DNA of 64,000 nt, taken from positions 2,599,501 through 2,663,500 of the forward strand of contig NZ_CP119075.1 in the NCBI RefSeq assembly GCF_029023725.1, in the 5' to 3' direction. Positions 33,477-42,697 of the stretch are shown here, piece by piece. Every line of letters starts with the position of its first letter. Position 1 is the first letter of the stretch. The notes beneath the pieces are model-generated. The model was not told the origin of the DNA and did not search any database. It saw only the letters and a program-made list of their open reading frames with translations. The translations under genes and the position numbers were made by a program. Source of the DNA: Synoicihabitans lomoniglobus. GTDB lineage: Bacteria; Verrucomicrobiota; Verrucomicrobiia; Opitutales; Opitutaceae.

Positions 33477-35018
33477 ATGCCCCTGTTCTCCCGTCTTCGT
33501 CAATCGACCGCCCTCCTCGCCCTGCTGGGCTTCATCGCTCCCTTTGCGCTCGCCGACGATGCCCTACCGCGCAGCGCTCCGGAAGCCGCCGGCGTCTCTT
33601 CCACGGCGGTTCTCAACTTCATCAACGATGTCGACGCCAACATCGACGCCCTGCACAGCTTCATGCTGGTCCGGCACGGTCAGGTGGTTGCCGAGGGTTG
33701 GTGGACGCCCCACCATCCCGACGCCCAACACATGTTTTTCTCCCTCTCGAAGAGCTTCACGTCGACCGCCGTGGGCCTGGCCATCGCCGAGGGGCACTTG
33801 TCGCTGAATGACCGCATCGTCGACATTTTCCCCGAGTTCGCTCCGGCCGAGGTTTCGACCCATCTGCGCAACATGCGGGTGCGCGATCTACTCGCGATGA
33901 ACACCGGCCATCATGCCGAGGACCTGAGTGACTTCACATGGGCCGGCCATGATGACAGCACGCTCGTGCAGGATTTCCTGCGGCTGCCCGTTGCCCACAA
34001 ACCCGGCACCCATTTTCTCTACAACACTCCCGCCACCTACACGTTGGCCGCGGCGGTAGAAAAACTCACGGGACAAGGCCTCATCGACTATCTCTCTCCC
34101 CGACTGTTTGAGCCTCTGGGCATCGAAACGCCGCATTGGGACGAAAGCAAAGAGGGAGTGGCACTCGGCGGTTTCGGCATGCGGGCGAAGACCGAGGACA
34201 TTGCCAAGTTCGGCCAGCTCTATCTGCAAAACGGAGAATGGAACGGACGCCGCCTCCTCGAGGCCGATTACATCGCGGCCGCCACCAGCAAACAAACCTC
34301 CAATGGCAGTGCTCCCGACGGAGACTGGGACCAAGGCTACGGTTATCAGTTTTGGCGCTGCGTCCCCGGCTTTTATCGGGGTGACGGTCGGTTCGGCCAG
34401 TTCTGTATCGTCATGCCGCAATACGATGCGGTCATCGCGATCACCAGCGGCACCAACGACATGGGCGGAGTAATGAAAAAGGTTTGGCAACACATCCTGC
34501 CGGGGTTGGCCCCGGTCCCCCTCCCGGCCAACCCCGCCGCTGCGGAAACCCTCGCCACCCGCCTGACCGGACTCACGTTCCACCTGCCCGCGGGTCGCGC
34601 CACCTCCCCCCTTGCGGCCGAGGTGAGCGATCAACGCTTCACCGTGCCCACCAACGAATCCCGTTTCACCGCCATCACGATGCACTACGGTGACGACCAC
34701 GCGACCTTCACCGCCGACGTCGATGGCTCAACTCATGAAATCAAAGTAGGCTACGGCACGTGGGTCACCGGCCACACCGCTGCGTTCCAGACCATCGAAA
34801 ATCGCCCCATGCCCAACGACGATCAAACGGTCGGAGCCGCTGGGGCCTGGACCAACGACCACACCTTCACCGTGCGCTTCAGCCTGCCGGAAACCACCTA
34901 CACGCCCGAGTTGCCACTGCGTTACGAGACCGACGGCACCATGACGGTCACGCCCATCGTGTTCCCGCTCCAAAACGGGGCGCCCTTCGCAGCCGTGACC
35001 GCGACGGCGGCGAACTGA
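33477..35018 (+). CDS. Exported serine hydrolase, class C beta-lactamase family
   Basis: The 513-residue protein has a signal peptide (MPLFSRLRQSTALLALLGFIAPFALA). The penicillin-binding/beta-lactamase fold shows S89-L-S-K92 (FFSLSKSF) as the nucleophile/lysine pair and Y-N in FLYNTPATY as the second motif. The final 150 residues form a separate beta-rich domain (VGYGTWVTGHTAAFQ, LPLRYETDG). Such proteins are esterases, D-aminopeptidases or 6-aminohexanoate-type hydrolases more often than true lactamases. ATG 33477 is chosen because the signal peptide begins there; ATG 33450 is possible. Confidence 0.85.
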   Translation: MPLFSRLRQSTALLALLGFIAPFALADDALPRSAPEAAGVSSTAVLNFINDVDANIDALHSFMLVRHGQVVAEGWWTPHHPDAQHMFFSLSKSFTSTAVGLAIAEGHLSLNDRIVDIFPEFAPAEVSTHLRNMRVRDLLAMNTGHHAEDLSDFTWAGHDDSTLVQDFLRLPVAHKPGTHFLYNTPATYTLAAAVEKLTGQGLIDYLSPRLFEPLGIETPHWDESKEGVALGGFGMRAKTEDIAKFGQLYLQNGEWNGRRLLEADYIAAATSKQTSNGSAPDGDWDQGYGYQFWRCVPGFYRGDGRFGQFCIVMPQYDAVIAITSGTNDMGGVMKKVWQHILPGLAPVPLPANPAAAETLATRLTGLTFHLPAGRATSPLAAEVSDQRFTVPTNESRFTAITMHYGDDHATFTADVDGSTHEIKVGYGTWVTGHTAAFQTIENRPMPNDDQTVGAAGAWTNDHTFTVRFSLPETTYTPELPLRYETDGTMTVTPIVFPLQNGAPFAAVTATAAN

Positions 35019-35041
35019 GCTCGCTGCGATCGCGCTGAAGC

Positions 35042-35114
35042 AATCGCGCGTAAACACGCTCCTACCCCACCCGCCGCCACTGCCTCACCGGTAGGAGCGA
35101 GCTTGCGGGCGATT
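35042..35114. repeat. REP doublet (REPIN-like)
   Basis: Two REP-like units face each other between convergent genes. The right unit 35091-35114 begins GTAGGAGCGAGCTTGC and ends GGGCGATT. The left unit 35042-35065 is its inverted relative, beginning on the minus strand GTAGGAGC and ending GCGCGATT. A 25-bp spacer separates them. The GTAG head followed by an imperfect palindrome is the classical signature of RAYT substrates. Confidence 0.78.
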
Positions 35115-35164
35115 CCGTCACCTGGCGACCTGGACACCCGGTTGCGCGCCCGACGTGAACTGCC

Positions 35165-36154
35165 TCAATCCCAGATTAAACGGTGGTTGCGGTAACAGGT
35201 CGTCATGCTGTTGAGCCGCGACATTTCTTCCGCGCTCAATCGATAGCCCACGGCCTCCAACAACGTATCCAATTGCGCGACGGAATTGGCACCGATGATC
35301 GGGCTCGTCACCACGGGATTGGAGAGTAACCACGCAATTGCCGTCGCGGCGATGGACTTGCCGTGGCCGGCCCCGATTTCCTCCAGTGCATCGATGATGG
35401 CGTAGCCCCGTTCGTGGGCGTAGTTTTTCACCACTTCATGCGAACGCGCGCTGGGAGCCGCGCCGTCGCGTCGGTATTTGCCGGTGAGAAAGCCGCAGGC
35501 CAGCGGTGAATACGGAATGACGCCCAACTCGTGATGCTTGCACAGCGCCATGGGCTCCAATTCGAAGAGTCCCGTCTCCATGAGCGAATACTGCGGCTGG
35601 TAGGTTTCAAAACGCGGCAGCCCGAGTTTGTCCGCCTGCCAAAGCGCCTCCGCGAGACGCCACGCCGGGTAATTCGAGGCCCCCACGTGACGCACTTTGC
35701 CCGCCTTCACCAATTCGCCCATAGCCGCGAGCGTTTCTTCGATCGGCGTGCTCAGGTCGGTCCAGTGACATTGGTAGAGATCGATGTGGTCGACTTGCAG
35801 GCGACGCAAAGAAGCCTCGCAACATTTGATGACGCGTTCCCGCGACAGGCCTTTGTCGTCCGGTCCATCATGCATCGGCCCACCCAGTTTGGTCGCGATG
35901 ACCATCGAATCCCGACCGCCACGCGCCTGCAGCCAACGTCCAATGATTTCTTCGGACTCGCCCAATCCAGCCGTCCCCTTTTCCCCCCACCAGGTATAGA
36001 CATCCGCGGTGTCGATGAAGTTGCCGCCGGCCGCGACGTAGGCATCCATCACCGCGAACGAGGCGTCTTCGTTGGCTGTCCAACCGAACTGCATGGAGCC
36101 GAGACAAAGCTCCGCCACACTCAAGTTCGTCCGGCCTAGTTTCCGATATTCCAT
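35165..36154 (-). CDS. Aldo/keto reductase
   Basis: The 329-residue protein is an AKR-superfamily (beta/alpha)8 NADP(H) oxidoreductase. The catalytic tetrad is readable: Asp and Tyr in FIDTADVYTWWG, Lys in VIATKLGG, and His in LYQCHWTD. Cofactor motifs VIPYSPLACGFLTGKY and SPIIGANSVAQL are near the C-terminus. The full start MEYRKLGRTNLSVAELCLGSM is typical. No signal peptide is seen. It would reduce aldehydes or sugar-derived carbonyls; neighbours suggest a carbohydrate context, but the substrate is unknown. Confidence 0.92.
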   Translation of the reverse strand: MEYRKLGRTNLSVAELCLGSMQFGWTANEDASFAVMDAYVAAGGNFIDTADVYTWWGEKGTAGLGESEEIIGRWLQARGGRDSMVIATKLGGPMHDGPDDKGLSRERVIKCCEASLRRLQVDHIDLYQCHWTDLSTPIEETLAAMGELVKAGKVRHVGASNYPAWRLAEALWQADKLGLPRFETYQPQYSLMETGLFELEPMALCKHHELGVIPYSPLACGFLTGKYRRDGAAPSARSHEVVKNYAHERGYAIIDALEEIGAGHGKSIAATAIAWLLSNPVVTSPIIGANSVAQLDTLLEAVGYRLSAEEMSRLNSMTTCYRNHRLIWD

Positions 36155-36300
36155 CGCCTAACCTTCGTCACGAAACCCTGTGACTGTCATGGGCTTTTAC
36201 GTCCAGACGTGCTGTCCGTTCAGCGCGCCGCCCGGGCAACGTTAACGCAAATCGCGGCAATGACTTGAGGCCGCCCCTCATCGGACGGACACTGATTCTC

Positions 36301-37479
36301 ATGAGGCGCTCCTGCTCGTTTTTACTCCCCATCGCCACCGCCACGCTTGCCACGTTGACCGCTCTCAGCGGTTGCTTGAGCACGACCACTCCCGTGGACA
36401 CGACCGCAACGTCTCCCGCCACGCTGCGTTCGGCTTTGGCGGGAAAATTCCGCATCGGGGCGACGACGAACGGCTGGTATCTGCGCGACACGTCGTTACC
36501 CGTCTGGCAAATCGTGAACGCACATTTCGATACCCTCACCGCCGGCAACGCGCAAAAATGGGGCGTGATCAATCCCCAACCGGGCGAATACCGCTGGGAG
36601 TCGGCCGACGCCTTTGTCGACTACGCCGATGCGCACGACCTCTACACCATCGGCCACTGCCTGTTCTGGCACAGCCAGACGCCCGACTGGGTCTACGAGG
36701 ACTCGGCGGGCCAGCCGCTCACCCGCGACGCCCTCCTCGCCCGCATGCGCGAACGGGTGCAGCTTTATGCCGACCGTTGGGGCGACCGCGTCGACCTCTG
36801 GGACGTCGTCAACGAATCCATCGAAGCGGACGGCTCCAAACGCCGCACCAAATTCAACCAGATCATCGGCGACGACTTCGAGGAACAAGCGTTTCGCATG
36901 GCCGACGCCATTCTTCCCGCCTCCACCAAGCTCATTTACAACGACTACGGCATGACTGCGCCCGGACGTCGCGCCGCTGTCGTCGAGATGGTCAATGATT
37001 TCAAAGCCAAGGGCGTTCGCATCGACGGCATCGGCATTCAAGCGCACTGGTCCATGCACCGGCCCACCGTCGCCGAGATCGAGGAAACCATCGTGACGCT
37101 GGCGTCCACCGGCCTCCCGTTGCATCTCACCGAGCTCGACGTCGACTTTCTCGGGCGCGATCAGTTCTTCGGCGCCGACGGTGCCAACGTCGACCTGGCG
37201 CGCCGCGAAGCCACGCCCGAGAACAATCCCTTCCCCGACGGACTGCCCCCCGAGGAAGAAGCCAAACTCACCCAGCGCTACGCGAAGATTTTCGCGGTCC
37301 TCCTCAAGCACGCCGACAAGATTGATCGCGTAACATTCTGGGGCATCACCGATCGCGATTCCTGGCTCAACAACTGGCCCGCGCGCGGACGCACCAACTA
37401 CCCGTTGCTCTTCGATCGCGATGGCCAACCCAAGCCCGCCTTGCGCCGCATCATCGAGCTCGCCCACGCTGCCAATTAG
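36301..37479 (+). CDS. GH10 endo-1,4-beta-xylanase lipoprotein
   Basis: The 392-residue protein has a lipobox (LTALSGC, Cys near residue 24), so it is probably anchored in the outer membrane. The catalytic domain is a GH10 barrel: FDTLTAGNAQKWG, GHCLFWHSQTPDW, WDVVNESIE with acid/base E172, YNDYGM, GIGIQAHWS, LHLTELDVDF with nucleophile E278, and FWGITDRDSWL. It hydrolyses internal beta-1,4 bonds of xylan. ATG 36301 is used because the signal sequence starts there. It fits with the polysaccharide deacetylase and the large GH-like protein nearby as a hemicellulose-degrading set. Confidence 0.93.
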   Translation: MRRSCSFLLPIATATLATLTALSGCLSTTTPVDTTATSPATLRSALAGKFRIGATTNGWYLRDTSLPVWQIVNAHFDTLTAGNAQKWGVINPQPGEYRWESADAFVDYADAHDLYTIGHCLFWHSQTPDWVYEDSAGQPLTRDALLARMRERVQLYADRWGDRVDLWDVVNESIEADGSKRRTKFNQIIGDDFEEQAFRMADAILPASTKLIYNDYGMTAPGRRAAVVEMVNDFKAKGVRIDGIGIQAHWSMHRPTVAEIEETIVTLASTGLPLHLTELDVDFLGRDQFFGADGANVDLARREATPENNPFPDGLPPEEEAKLTQRYAKIFAVLLKHADKIDRVTFWGITDRDSWLNNWPARGRTNYPLLFDRDGQPKPALRRIIELAHAAN

Positions 37480-37531
37480 GCGTTCATTTCAAGCCTCCCC
37501 GCGCCCATCCCCGCACTCCGCCACCTCCCGC

Positions 37532-38224
37532 ATGCCCGCCATCTTCATCACCGGTGCCGATACCGGACTGGGCCGCGCTCTCGTCGCGCAGTTCGCCCGT
37601 AAAAACTACCGCGTTTTTGCGGGCACATTTCACGCGACCACCAACTACCACGACATCGCGGGAGACGTGACGCCGATTGCCCTCGATGTGCGCTCACTCG
37701 ATCAGGTCAAAGCGGCCGCAGCCGCCACCGCCGCCCTCGTCCCGGCCCTCGACATTCTTCTGAACAACGCCGGCATCCACCTCGACGACCAGGACCAGGT
37801 CCTCGACGACGTCGACCTCGAGGATGGTTCGATCCAGGCGCAGTTTGAAACCAACACGCTCGGCCCCCTGCGCTGCGTGCAGCAGTTCCTGCCTCTCCTG
37901 CGGGCGAGTGATACCCGACGTATCATCAATATTTCGTCCGAAGCCGGAAGTCTCGGTCAGTCCTGGCGAGTCGGGGCACTCGGCTACTGCATGTCCAAGG
38001 CCGCGCTGAACATGCAAACCACCATCCTGGTCAATCACCTCGGCCGGGAAGGGTTTCGCATCGTTAACATCCACCCCGGCTGGCTCGTCTCCAAGATCGG
38101 CGGACCGCATGCCGATATCGGCCCCGAAGTCGCCGCCGCGGGCGTGATCGACTGGGCTCTGCGCGACTGGCCCACCGATCAATTCACTTACATCGACTAT
38201 CAGGGCAAACCTCAGCTGCTGTAA
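37532..38224 (+). CDS. SDR-family oxidoreductase
   Basis: The 230-residue protein has the cofactor motif GADTGLGRAL (replacing TGGxxGIG), the LDILLNNAGIH motif, the serine in IINISSEAGS, and the YCMSKAAL Tyr-x-x-x-Lys pair. It lacks the usual C-terminal extension and resembles C-factor-like SDRs. The start ATG 37532 follows the xylanase stop by 52 bp; a longer upstream frame overlaps the xylanase and is rejected. Substrate unknown. Confidence 0.87.
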   Translation: MPAIFITGADTGLGRALVAQFARKNYRVFAGTFHATTNYHDIAGDVTPIALDVRSLDQVKAAAAATAALVPALDILLNNAGIHLDDQDQVLDDVDLEDGSIQAQFETNTLGPLRCVQQFLPLLRASDTRRIINISSEAGSLGQSWRVGALGYCMSKAALNMQTTILVNHLGREGFRIVNIHPGWLVSKIGGPHADIGPEVAAAGVIDWALRDWPTDQFTYIDYQGKPQLL

Positions 38225-38441
38225 CCGCGGTCACCACCCGCGGCAGCTCCGATTTTCGCTATTCCGGTCGACATCTGCAGAACGACCGGGTATCAAAATG
38301 ATGCGCTTTAAGCGCAGCTATGATTCGGCCAAAGCCCCCGGACCACCGCGACGTGAGGAAGTGCAACCCATGGGTGCCCAAGCCCCCATTTTTCAGCGTG
38401 GTCCATCGATCAACTTCTCCGAATCTCAACCCCTTTTTGTC

Positions 38442-38840
38442 ATGATCGACCAACTTCCGGCTTCCGCCCACGACACTCTGGTCGTGCAAGCCTCCGGCAT
38501 TCTCAATGCCGCCGATTACGAACGCGACTTCATCCCGGCGATGGAGCGCCTCATGCGCATCCACGGTAAAATCAGCGTGGTGCTTTATCTCGACGAACAA
38601 TTCGACGGCTGGGACCTCGAGGCGATGTGGGATGACGCCCGCTTCGGACTCAAGCATCGGCACGACTTCAATCGACTGGCCGTTGTCGGCGCCCAGATCT
38701 GGTTCAAATGGGCCATCCAACTCGGCTCCCACTTCATCGACGGCGAACTCCGGACCTTCCCGGGCAACCAGCTTGAAGAAGCCATCGCCTGGGCCAAGGC
38801 CGGAGCATTGTCGGAGTCGCTCGAAACCGCCGCCAAATAG
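38442..38840 (+). CDS. SpoIIAA-like (STAS-fold) protein
   Basis: The 132-residue protein resembles the SpoIIAA-like family, with alternating strands and helices. Diagnostic segments are VVQASGILNAADYERDFIPAMERLM, ISVVLYLDEQFDGWD, and RLAVVGAQIWFKW, followed by FPGNQLEEAIAWAK. It is soluble and probably cytoplasmic. Family members may bind lipids or partner proteins, but the role is unknown. ATG 38442 starts right before the fold; an in-frame ATG at 38298 would add a 48-residue, Pro/Arg-rich extension with no family similarity that I can see. Confidence 0.8.
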   Translation: MIDQLPASAHDTLVVQASGILNAADYERDFIPAMERLMRIHGKISVVLYLDEQFDGWDLEAMWDDARFGLKHRHDFNRLAVVGAQIWFKWAIQLGSHFIDGELRTFPGNQLEEAIAWAKAGALSESLETAAK

Positions 38841-38977
38841 CTTCGTCGTATTCAGTTTCCCGGACCTCGCGGCACAACGCAGGCCGCCCGCCCTCGCAGG
38901 CGCTCTTCAGCGTGAACATGGTTGTGGACCGCTGCGTCAACCCGCACGTTCCGCCACCCGCATTCGCCTCCACCCCT

Positions 38978-40267
38978 TCAGAGTTCGCTGACGCGATGCT
39001 CTGCTTGCGACAACCACTGGGGCTTGATGTGCACGCCCCAGCCCGCCCCTTGCTGCGGCATCAACGCCTTGCCATCCGCGACCGCCAGCGCGGGGTCGAA
39101 GAGCTCCCGGGCCTGGCGCGTGATGCCTGACTCGTCCTCGATCGAAAACTCCACCTCCCCGGCATTGGGCAACGCCGCCAGCATGTGCATGGTGAACACC
39201 GTGATCATCGAAACATTGGCGGCGTGCGGCTTGCACACCAGGCCCGCCGCCTCGGCGAGTTTGGCCACACGCCAAGCCCGCGTCAGGCCACCGATGTAGC
39301 AGATGTCGGGCTGCACAATATCGACTGCCCTCATGTCGATCATGCGTCGCCATTGCCCCATCTCGTTGTCCTGTTCGCCCCCGGATACCTCCATGGTCAA
39401 TGCATCAGTCACCTCCTTGGTCCACTCCAGTTCCCAATACGGACAAGGCTCTTCAAACATGGCGTAACCATGATCCTGCATCATCCGACCATACTTGATC
39501 GCCACGTCAGGCGTGTAACAGCTGTTGGCATCCGCAAACAAAGCCACGTCATCCCCCACCGCTTTGCGCACCGCCGGAATAATCGCCGCACTGCGCCCGG
39601 GGGCGGCGTCGCCGTTGTGCCCGGTCGGCACCCCCAGCCGGATCTTGAACGCCTGGTAGTTCAGCTCGTCCTTCAGCCGCGCCATGCGCGCCGCTTCATC
39701 GGCCGGGGAAATGTCACGCCGCATACTGGAGCCGTAGGCCGCGAGTGGCTGGACCTTGCCGCCGAGCAGCTCCGCCACGGGTTGGTTGAGCTTCTTCCCG
39801 TAAAGATCCCAGATCGCCGTATCCACGCCTCCAAGCGCCCGGCATACAAACGACCATGGATACTTCATGTTCTCGTCGATCGCCGCATCGTTGATGGCAT
39901 CGATATGGCTCAAGTCCTTGCCCAAGGCCCGACGCACCACCCGTTGATGTAACATCTGCACCGATACATTGGCCTCATACGGCGCGATCTGCCCCCAGCC
40001 CGTCGAACCATCGCTGACCGTGACTCGCACCATCGCCAGCTGCTCCTTCAGAAACGACTCGATTTTGGTGATCTTCAATCCCTCGGGAATGACCTGCCAA
40101 TCCCGGTAATCCGGCCCGCGCCCCAGATAGCCATAAAACCCTTTTCCCGGTTCATGCCCACCTTTGCCCTCATGATGGTTGGCCCGCGCCATCGGCGCGC
40201 CGGCCGCAGCCGCCAAAGCCGCGCCACCAGCCACCTTTTTCAAAAACGAACGTCGTGAATCACTCAT
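38978..40267 (-). CDS. Enolase-superfamily (mandelate racemase / muconate-lactonizing) enzyme with Tat signal
   Basis: The 429-residue protein has a Tat signal (SRRSFLKKVAGGAALAAAAGAPMARA). The capping domain holds YEANVSVQMLHQRVV. The barrel then provides the metal ligands: Asp in LFADANSCY, Glu in MFEEPCPY, and Glu in VSGGEQDN. Base candidates are the K in FKIRLG and His in CKPHAAN. This set fits sugar-acid dehydratases or epimerases of the MR subgroup. The periplasmic location is not usual for that family but recurs in Verrucomicrobiota. It neighbours other polysaccharide genes; substrate is not assigned. Confidence 0.87.
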   Translation of the reverse strand: MSDSRRSFLKKVAGGAALAAAAGAPMARANHHEGKGGHEPGKGFYGYLGRGPDYRDWQVIPEGLKITKIESFLKEQLAMVRVTVSDGSTGWGQIAPYEANVSVQMLHQRVVRRALGKDLSHIDAINDAAIDENMKYPWSFVCRALGGVDTAIWDLYGKKLNQPVAELLGGKVQPLAAYGSSMRRDISPADEAARMARLKDELNYQAFKIRLGVPTGHNGDAAPGRSAAIIPAVRKAVGDDVALFADANSCYTPDVAIKYGRMMQDHGYAMFEEPCPYWELEWTKEVTDALTMEVSGGEQDNEMGQWRRMIDMRAVDIVQPDICYIGGLTRAWRVAKLAEAAGLVCKPHAANVSMITVFTMHMLAALPNAGEVEFSIEDESGITRQARELFDPALAVADGKALMPQQGAGWGVHIKPQWLSQAEHRVSEL

Positions 40268-40339
40268 AGGGTATGGGGTTATTTATTTGAGAAACCACTT
40301 CCGAGCGAAGCGACACCTGAGAGGCGAAGCGCCGAAGCA

Positions 40340-40410
40340 ATGGACACCGATCAAAACCAATCAGGCTGATACGATATCTGTGTTTATCTGTGTCCATCCG
40401 TGGTTAAAAA
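40340..40410. repeat. Intergenic palindrome, ACAGATAAAC class
   Basis: Left arm 40340-40362 (ATGGACACCGATCAAAAC...) faces right arm 40373-40410 (GTTTATCTGTGTCCAT, then CCGTGGTTAAAAA). A related half lies at 32485-32520. It sits between two minus-strand genes. Confidence 0.75.
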
Positions 40411-40425
40411 ATCAGTGGTTCAGCT

Positions 40426-42624
40426 TCAGCCGTCCTGCGCGATCTGGATATCACGTGCGACCTCGGCATTGAGTTCGACCCAATCGACGATGCCCACGCG
40501 GTTCGTCCAGAACGGGTTTCGATACAATTCCCCGGACAACGTCGTATAACGCAGCCACCAGGTTTGCGCCTCGGTCAACGCTGCTACGGCCGACTGCTGC
40601 CGCGCCCTCTCTCCCGTGGCGCGGAACAATGCCAGCTCGGTCGCTCCGTGAATCTTAAACGCGTAATACTTTCCCAGATACGCCATGAGACGGATATCAT
40701 TCAGGGTGCGATCCAACTCCACACTCGTGCCCCGGGTCTCATCGAGTGTCGGCAACGCTTCCAGCGCGGCGTCGGCGCGACGATGGAGCGCCGTCGCCAC
40801 GTCCAACGGGCTCGTGCCGTCAATCGTGGCCCCCGCCTGCATCGCCGCCACGTATTCAGGTATGGCGACGTTGTCCGTGCCCGGATGCACCCCGAGCGTA
40901 ATGAAGCGATTCACATCATGAAATCCGCTTTCGGTTTGCGCCGGACCAGGTCGACTGCGGCAGGCTTCGATATACCATTGGAAGTCGAACTGCCCCCAGT
41001 GAAACCCGGTCGTGAGCGGGTAGACCATCGAGGCGTTTTGCCACGCGTTGAAAAGCTCTTCCGCGTTCGCTTGCGGGAACCGTTCGCCCAACAACGCCAC
41101 GAAGCGATCGTTGCCGAGATCCGGGTTGTATCCAAGCCGTCCCCACGTGAGCCAATGATACCAGTGCTTCTTGATCTCCAGCTCACGCGGTTCGCCCTCG
41201 CCTCGATCCAAGGTCAACCAATCGCGCCCCCAGACCCATTGATCGGAACCGTAATACATGCCCTGCGTCACGTCGCTCGGAATGTTGTTGATGAATTCCC
41301 GGAAGAAATTCGGTGCCCCCCAGCGCAACAGGTAGGCGTCATCGTTCCGCTGCGTCCAAATCGTCTTCAACTCGTCGCCCAGCGATGGCACGAACGACTC
41401 GTGAAACGTCTGCGTCGTCGAGCTCATGACGTGAGCCTGCGCGTATTTGAACGAGAAGATAAAATCGACATCCGGATGCTTCACCAAGGGTGCAAACGTC
41501 GCGGCAATATCCTGCGCCTTGGTTTGGTGCTGACGGTGGATGAACCGGATCTGCCGACCGGGTTGCTCGGCGACGGCATCGAGCACGCCCTGCCCGTAGG
41601 TCGCAAAGGCCCAGTCTTCCTTCTCCTGAAAACCGACGTCCCGCATATTCTCACCCGTCGTCAGACCGACTCCGCGCAACAGCGGATACGTCAGCAACAG
41701 CTGTTTCACACTCTTCCGGAAGTAGTCGACCGTGACGGGATTATCCATCGCATCGGTGATGCCGTATTTCCCGTCCGTGCCGTAGGTGAACACGTTCCAC
41801 GTGATCACATAAAAATCGATATTGCGGTCCTTCGCGTAGCGCATGACCCGACGCCAGAAATCGATCTTCTCGTCGATCGTGATCCGTTTGACCACCTCGA
41901 CATTCTCCAAAATCTCCGGCGCATCGTAGCCGGTCGCAATCGTCGGATAATCCTCCGCCCACGTCACCGTCGAGCGCTGCACGTCGTCGAGGGCGATGTC
42001 TTCGTAACCCGGCACTTTCACCAACGACGGAAACGGATGCAGACTCCAGAGCGACACGTAGTTGAACCGATACCGGGCCAACGTATCCAGATACTCGGTC
42101 CAGAAATCCCAGTCCCACACCGTCGCAATGTTCTCCTGCGCCGCGTCGCTCATGTCCGAATAACTCGGCGTGCGCACATCGAGCGGGATGTTAAACTTCA
42201 CACCCCGCATCGCCACGTGCGCCTTCTGGGAGGTGGGCTTAACGCCGTCCAAATCATAGAGCCGAATCTGCTCCGCCAACTCCAAGCCGCCATACATCAG
42301 CCCCGCGGCGTCGCCTGCGCCCACCACGATGTTAGACCGCCCTCCCGCATTGCGCGCGGTCAGTTCGAACGCCTCAGGTTCCAAGAAGCGTCCGGAGAAC
42401 GTAGACAAATTCACCAACACGCCCCCCGTCTCCGTGGGACTAAACCCCGGCTGCACTCGCTGGACCTCATGGCCTCTCGCTTCCAGCGCCGAGGTGACAT
42501 CTTGAGCCCCAAACTCAATGGGGGCGAAACCGTTTTCAACTGCCAGCCATACCGTTTCCGCGCCCAGAGAATGGGACAGAAAACAACTCAACCAAAAGAC
42601 CGCAAAGCGCAGGGGTAAACGCAT
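40426..42624 (-). CDS. Large exported glycoside-hydrolase-like protein (GH67/GH115-like N-terminal fold)
   Basis: The 732-residue protein has a Sec signal peptide (LRFAVFWLSCFLSHSLGA). Residues 25-135 resemble the N-terminal domain shared by alpha-glucuronidases and hexosaminidases, ending in VGAGDAAGLMYGGLELAEQ. A TIM-barrel-like region follows with YRFNYVSLWSLHPFPSL, VITWNVFTYG, GLTTGENM and FIFSFKYAQAH, and then a helical C-terminal third (SDQWVWGRDWL, TTGFHWGQFDFQWY). It is not a textbook member of a family I can name. With GH10 and a deacetylase nearby, action on glucuronoxylan side groups is a reasonable guess. The start ATG 42624 is set by the signal peptide. Confidence 0.72.
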   Translation of the reverse strand: MRLPLRFAVFWLSCFLSHSLGAETVWLAVENGFAPIEFGAQDVTSALEARGHEVQRVQPGFSPTETGGVLVNLSTFSGRFLEPEAFELTARNAGGRSNIVVGAGDAAGLMYGGLELAEQIRLYDLDGVKPTSQKAHVAMRGVKFNIPLDVRTPSYSDMSDAAQENIATVWDWDFWTEYLDTLARYRFNYVSLWSLHPFPSLVKVPGYEDIALDDVQRSTVTWAEDYPTIATGYDAPEILENVEVVKRITIDEKIDFWRRVMRYAKDRNIDFYVITWNVFTYGTDGKYGITDAMDNPVTVDYFRKSVKQLLLTYPLLRGVGLTTGENMRDVGFQEKEDWAFATYGQGVLDAVAEQPGRQIRFIHRQHQTKAQDIAATFAPLVKHPDVDFIFSFKYAQAHVMSSTTQTFHESFVPSLGDELKTIWTQRNDDAYLLRWGAPNFFREFINNIPSDVTQGMYYGSDQWVWGRDWLTLDRGEGEPRELEIKKHWYHWLTWGRLGYNPDLGNDRFVALLGERFPQANAEELFNAWQNASMVYPLTTGFHWGQFDFQWYIEACRSRPGPAQTESGFHDVNRFITLGVHPGTDNVAIPEYVAAMQAGATIDGTSPLDVATALHRRADAALEALPTLDETRGTSVELDRTLNDIRLMAYLGKYYAFKIHGATELALFRATGERARQQSAVAALTEAQTWWLRYTTLSGELYRNPFWTNRVGIVDWVELNAEVARDIQIAQDG

Positions 42625-42697
42625 ACCCGCTACCAACGTGGAAGCATCCCCACCGGTCAACCCGAGTCCGCCGAATCGTTGACCACGTCAGCACGAC

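Noticed and set aside
32625..33503. Vancomycin-resistance cluster suggested by the VanX-type enzyme
   Set aside because: No VanH, VanA/B or VanRS partner nearby, and the protein has a signal peptide, which fits a periplasmic DdpX-like role.
33477..35018. True class C beta-lactamase (antibiotic resistance)
   Set aside because: Length (513 residues), extra C-terminal domain and general SxxK/YxN motifs fit the wider serine-hydrolase family; no AmpR neighbour.
40564..42618. 684-codon plus-strand frame opposite the GH-like gene
   Set aside because: Arg/His-rich antisense shadow; the minus strand has a signal peptide and domain structure.
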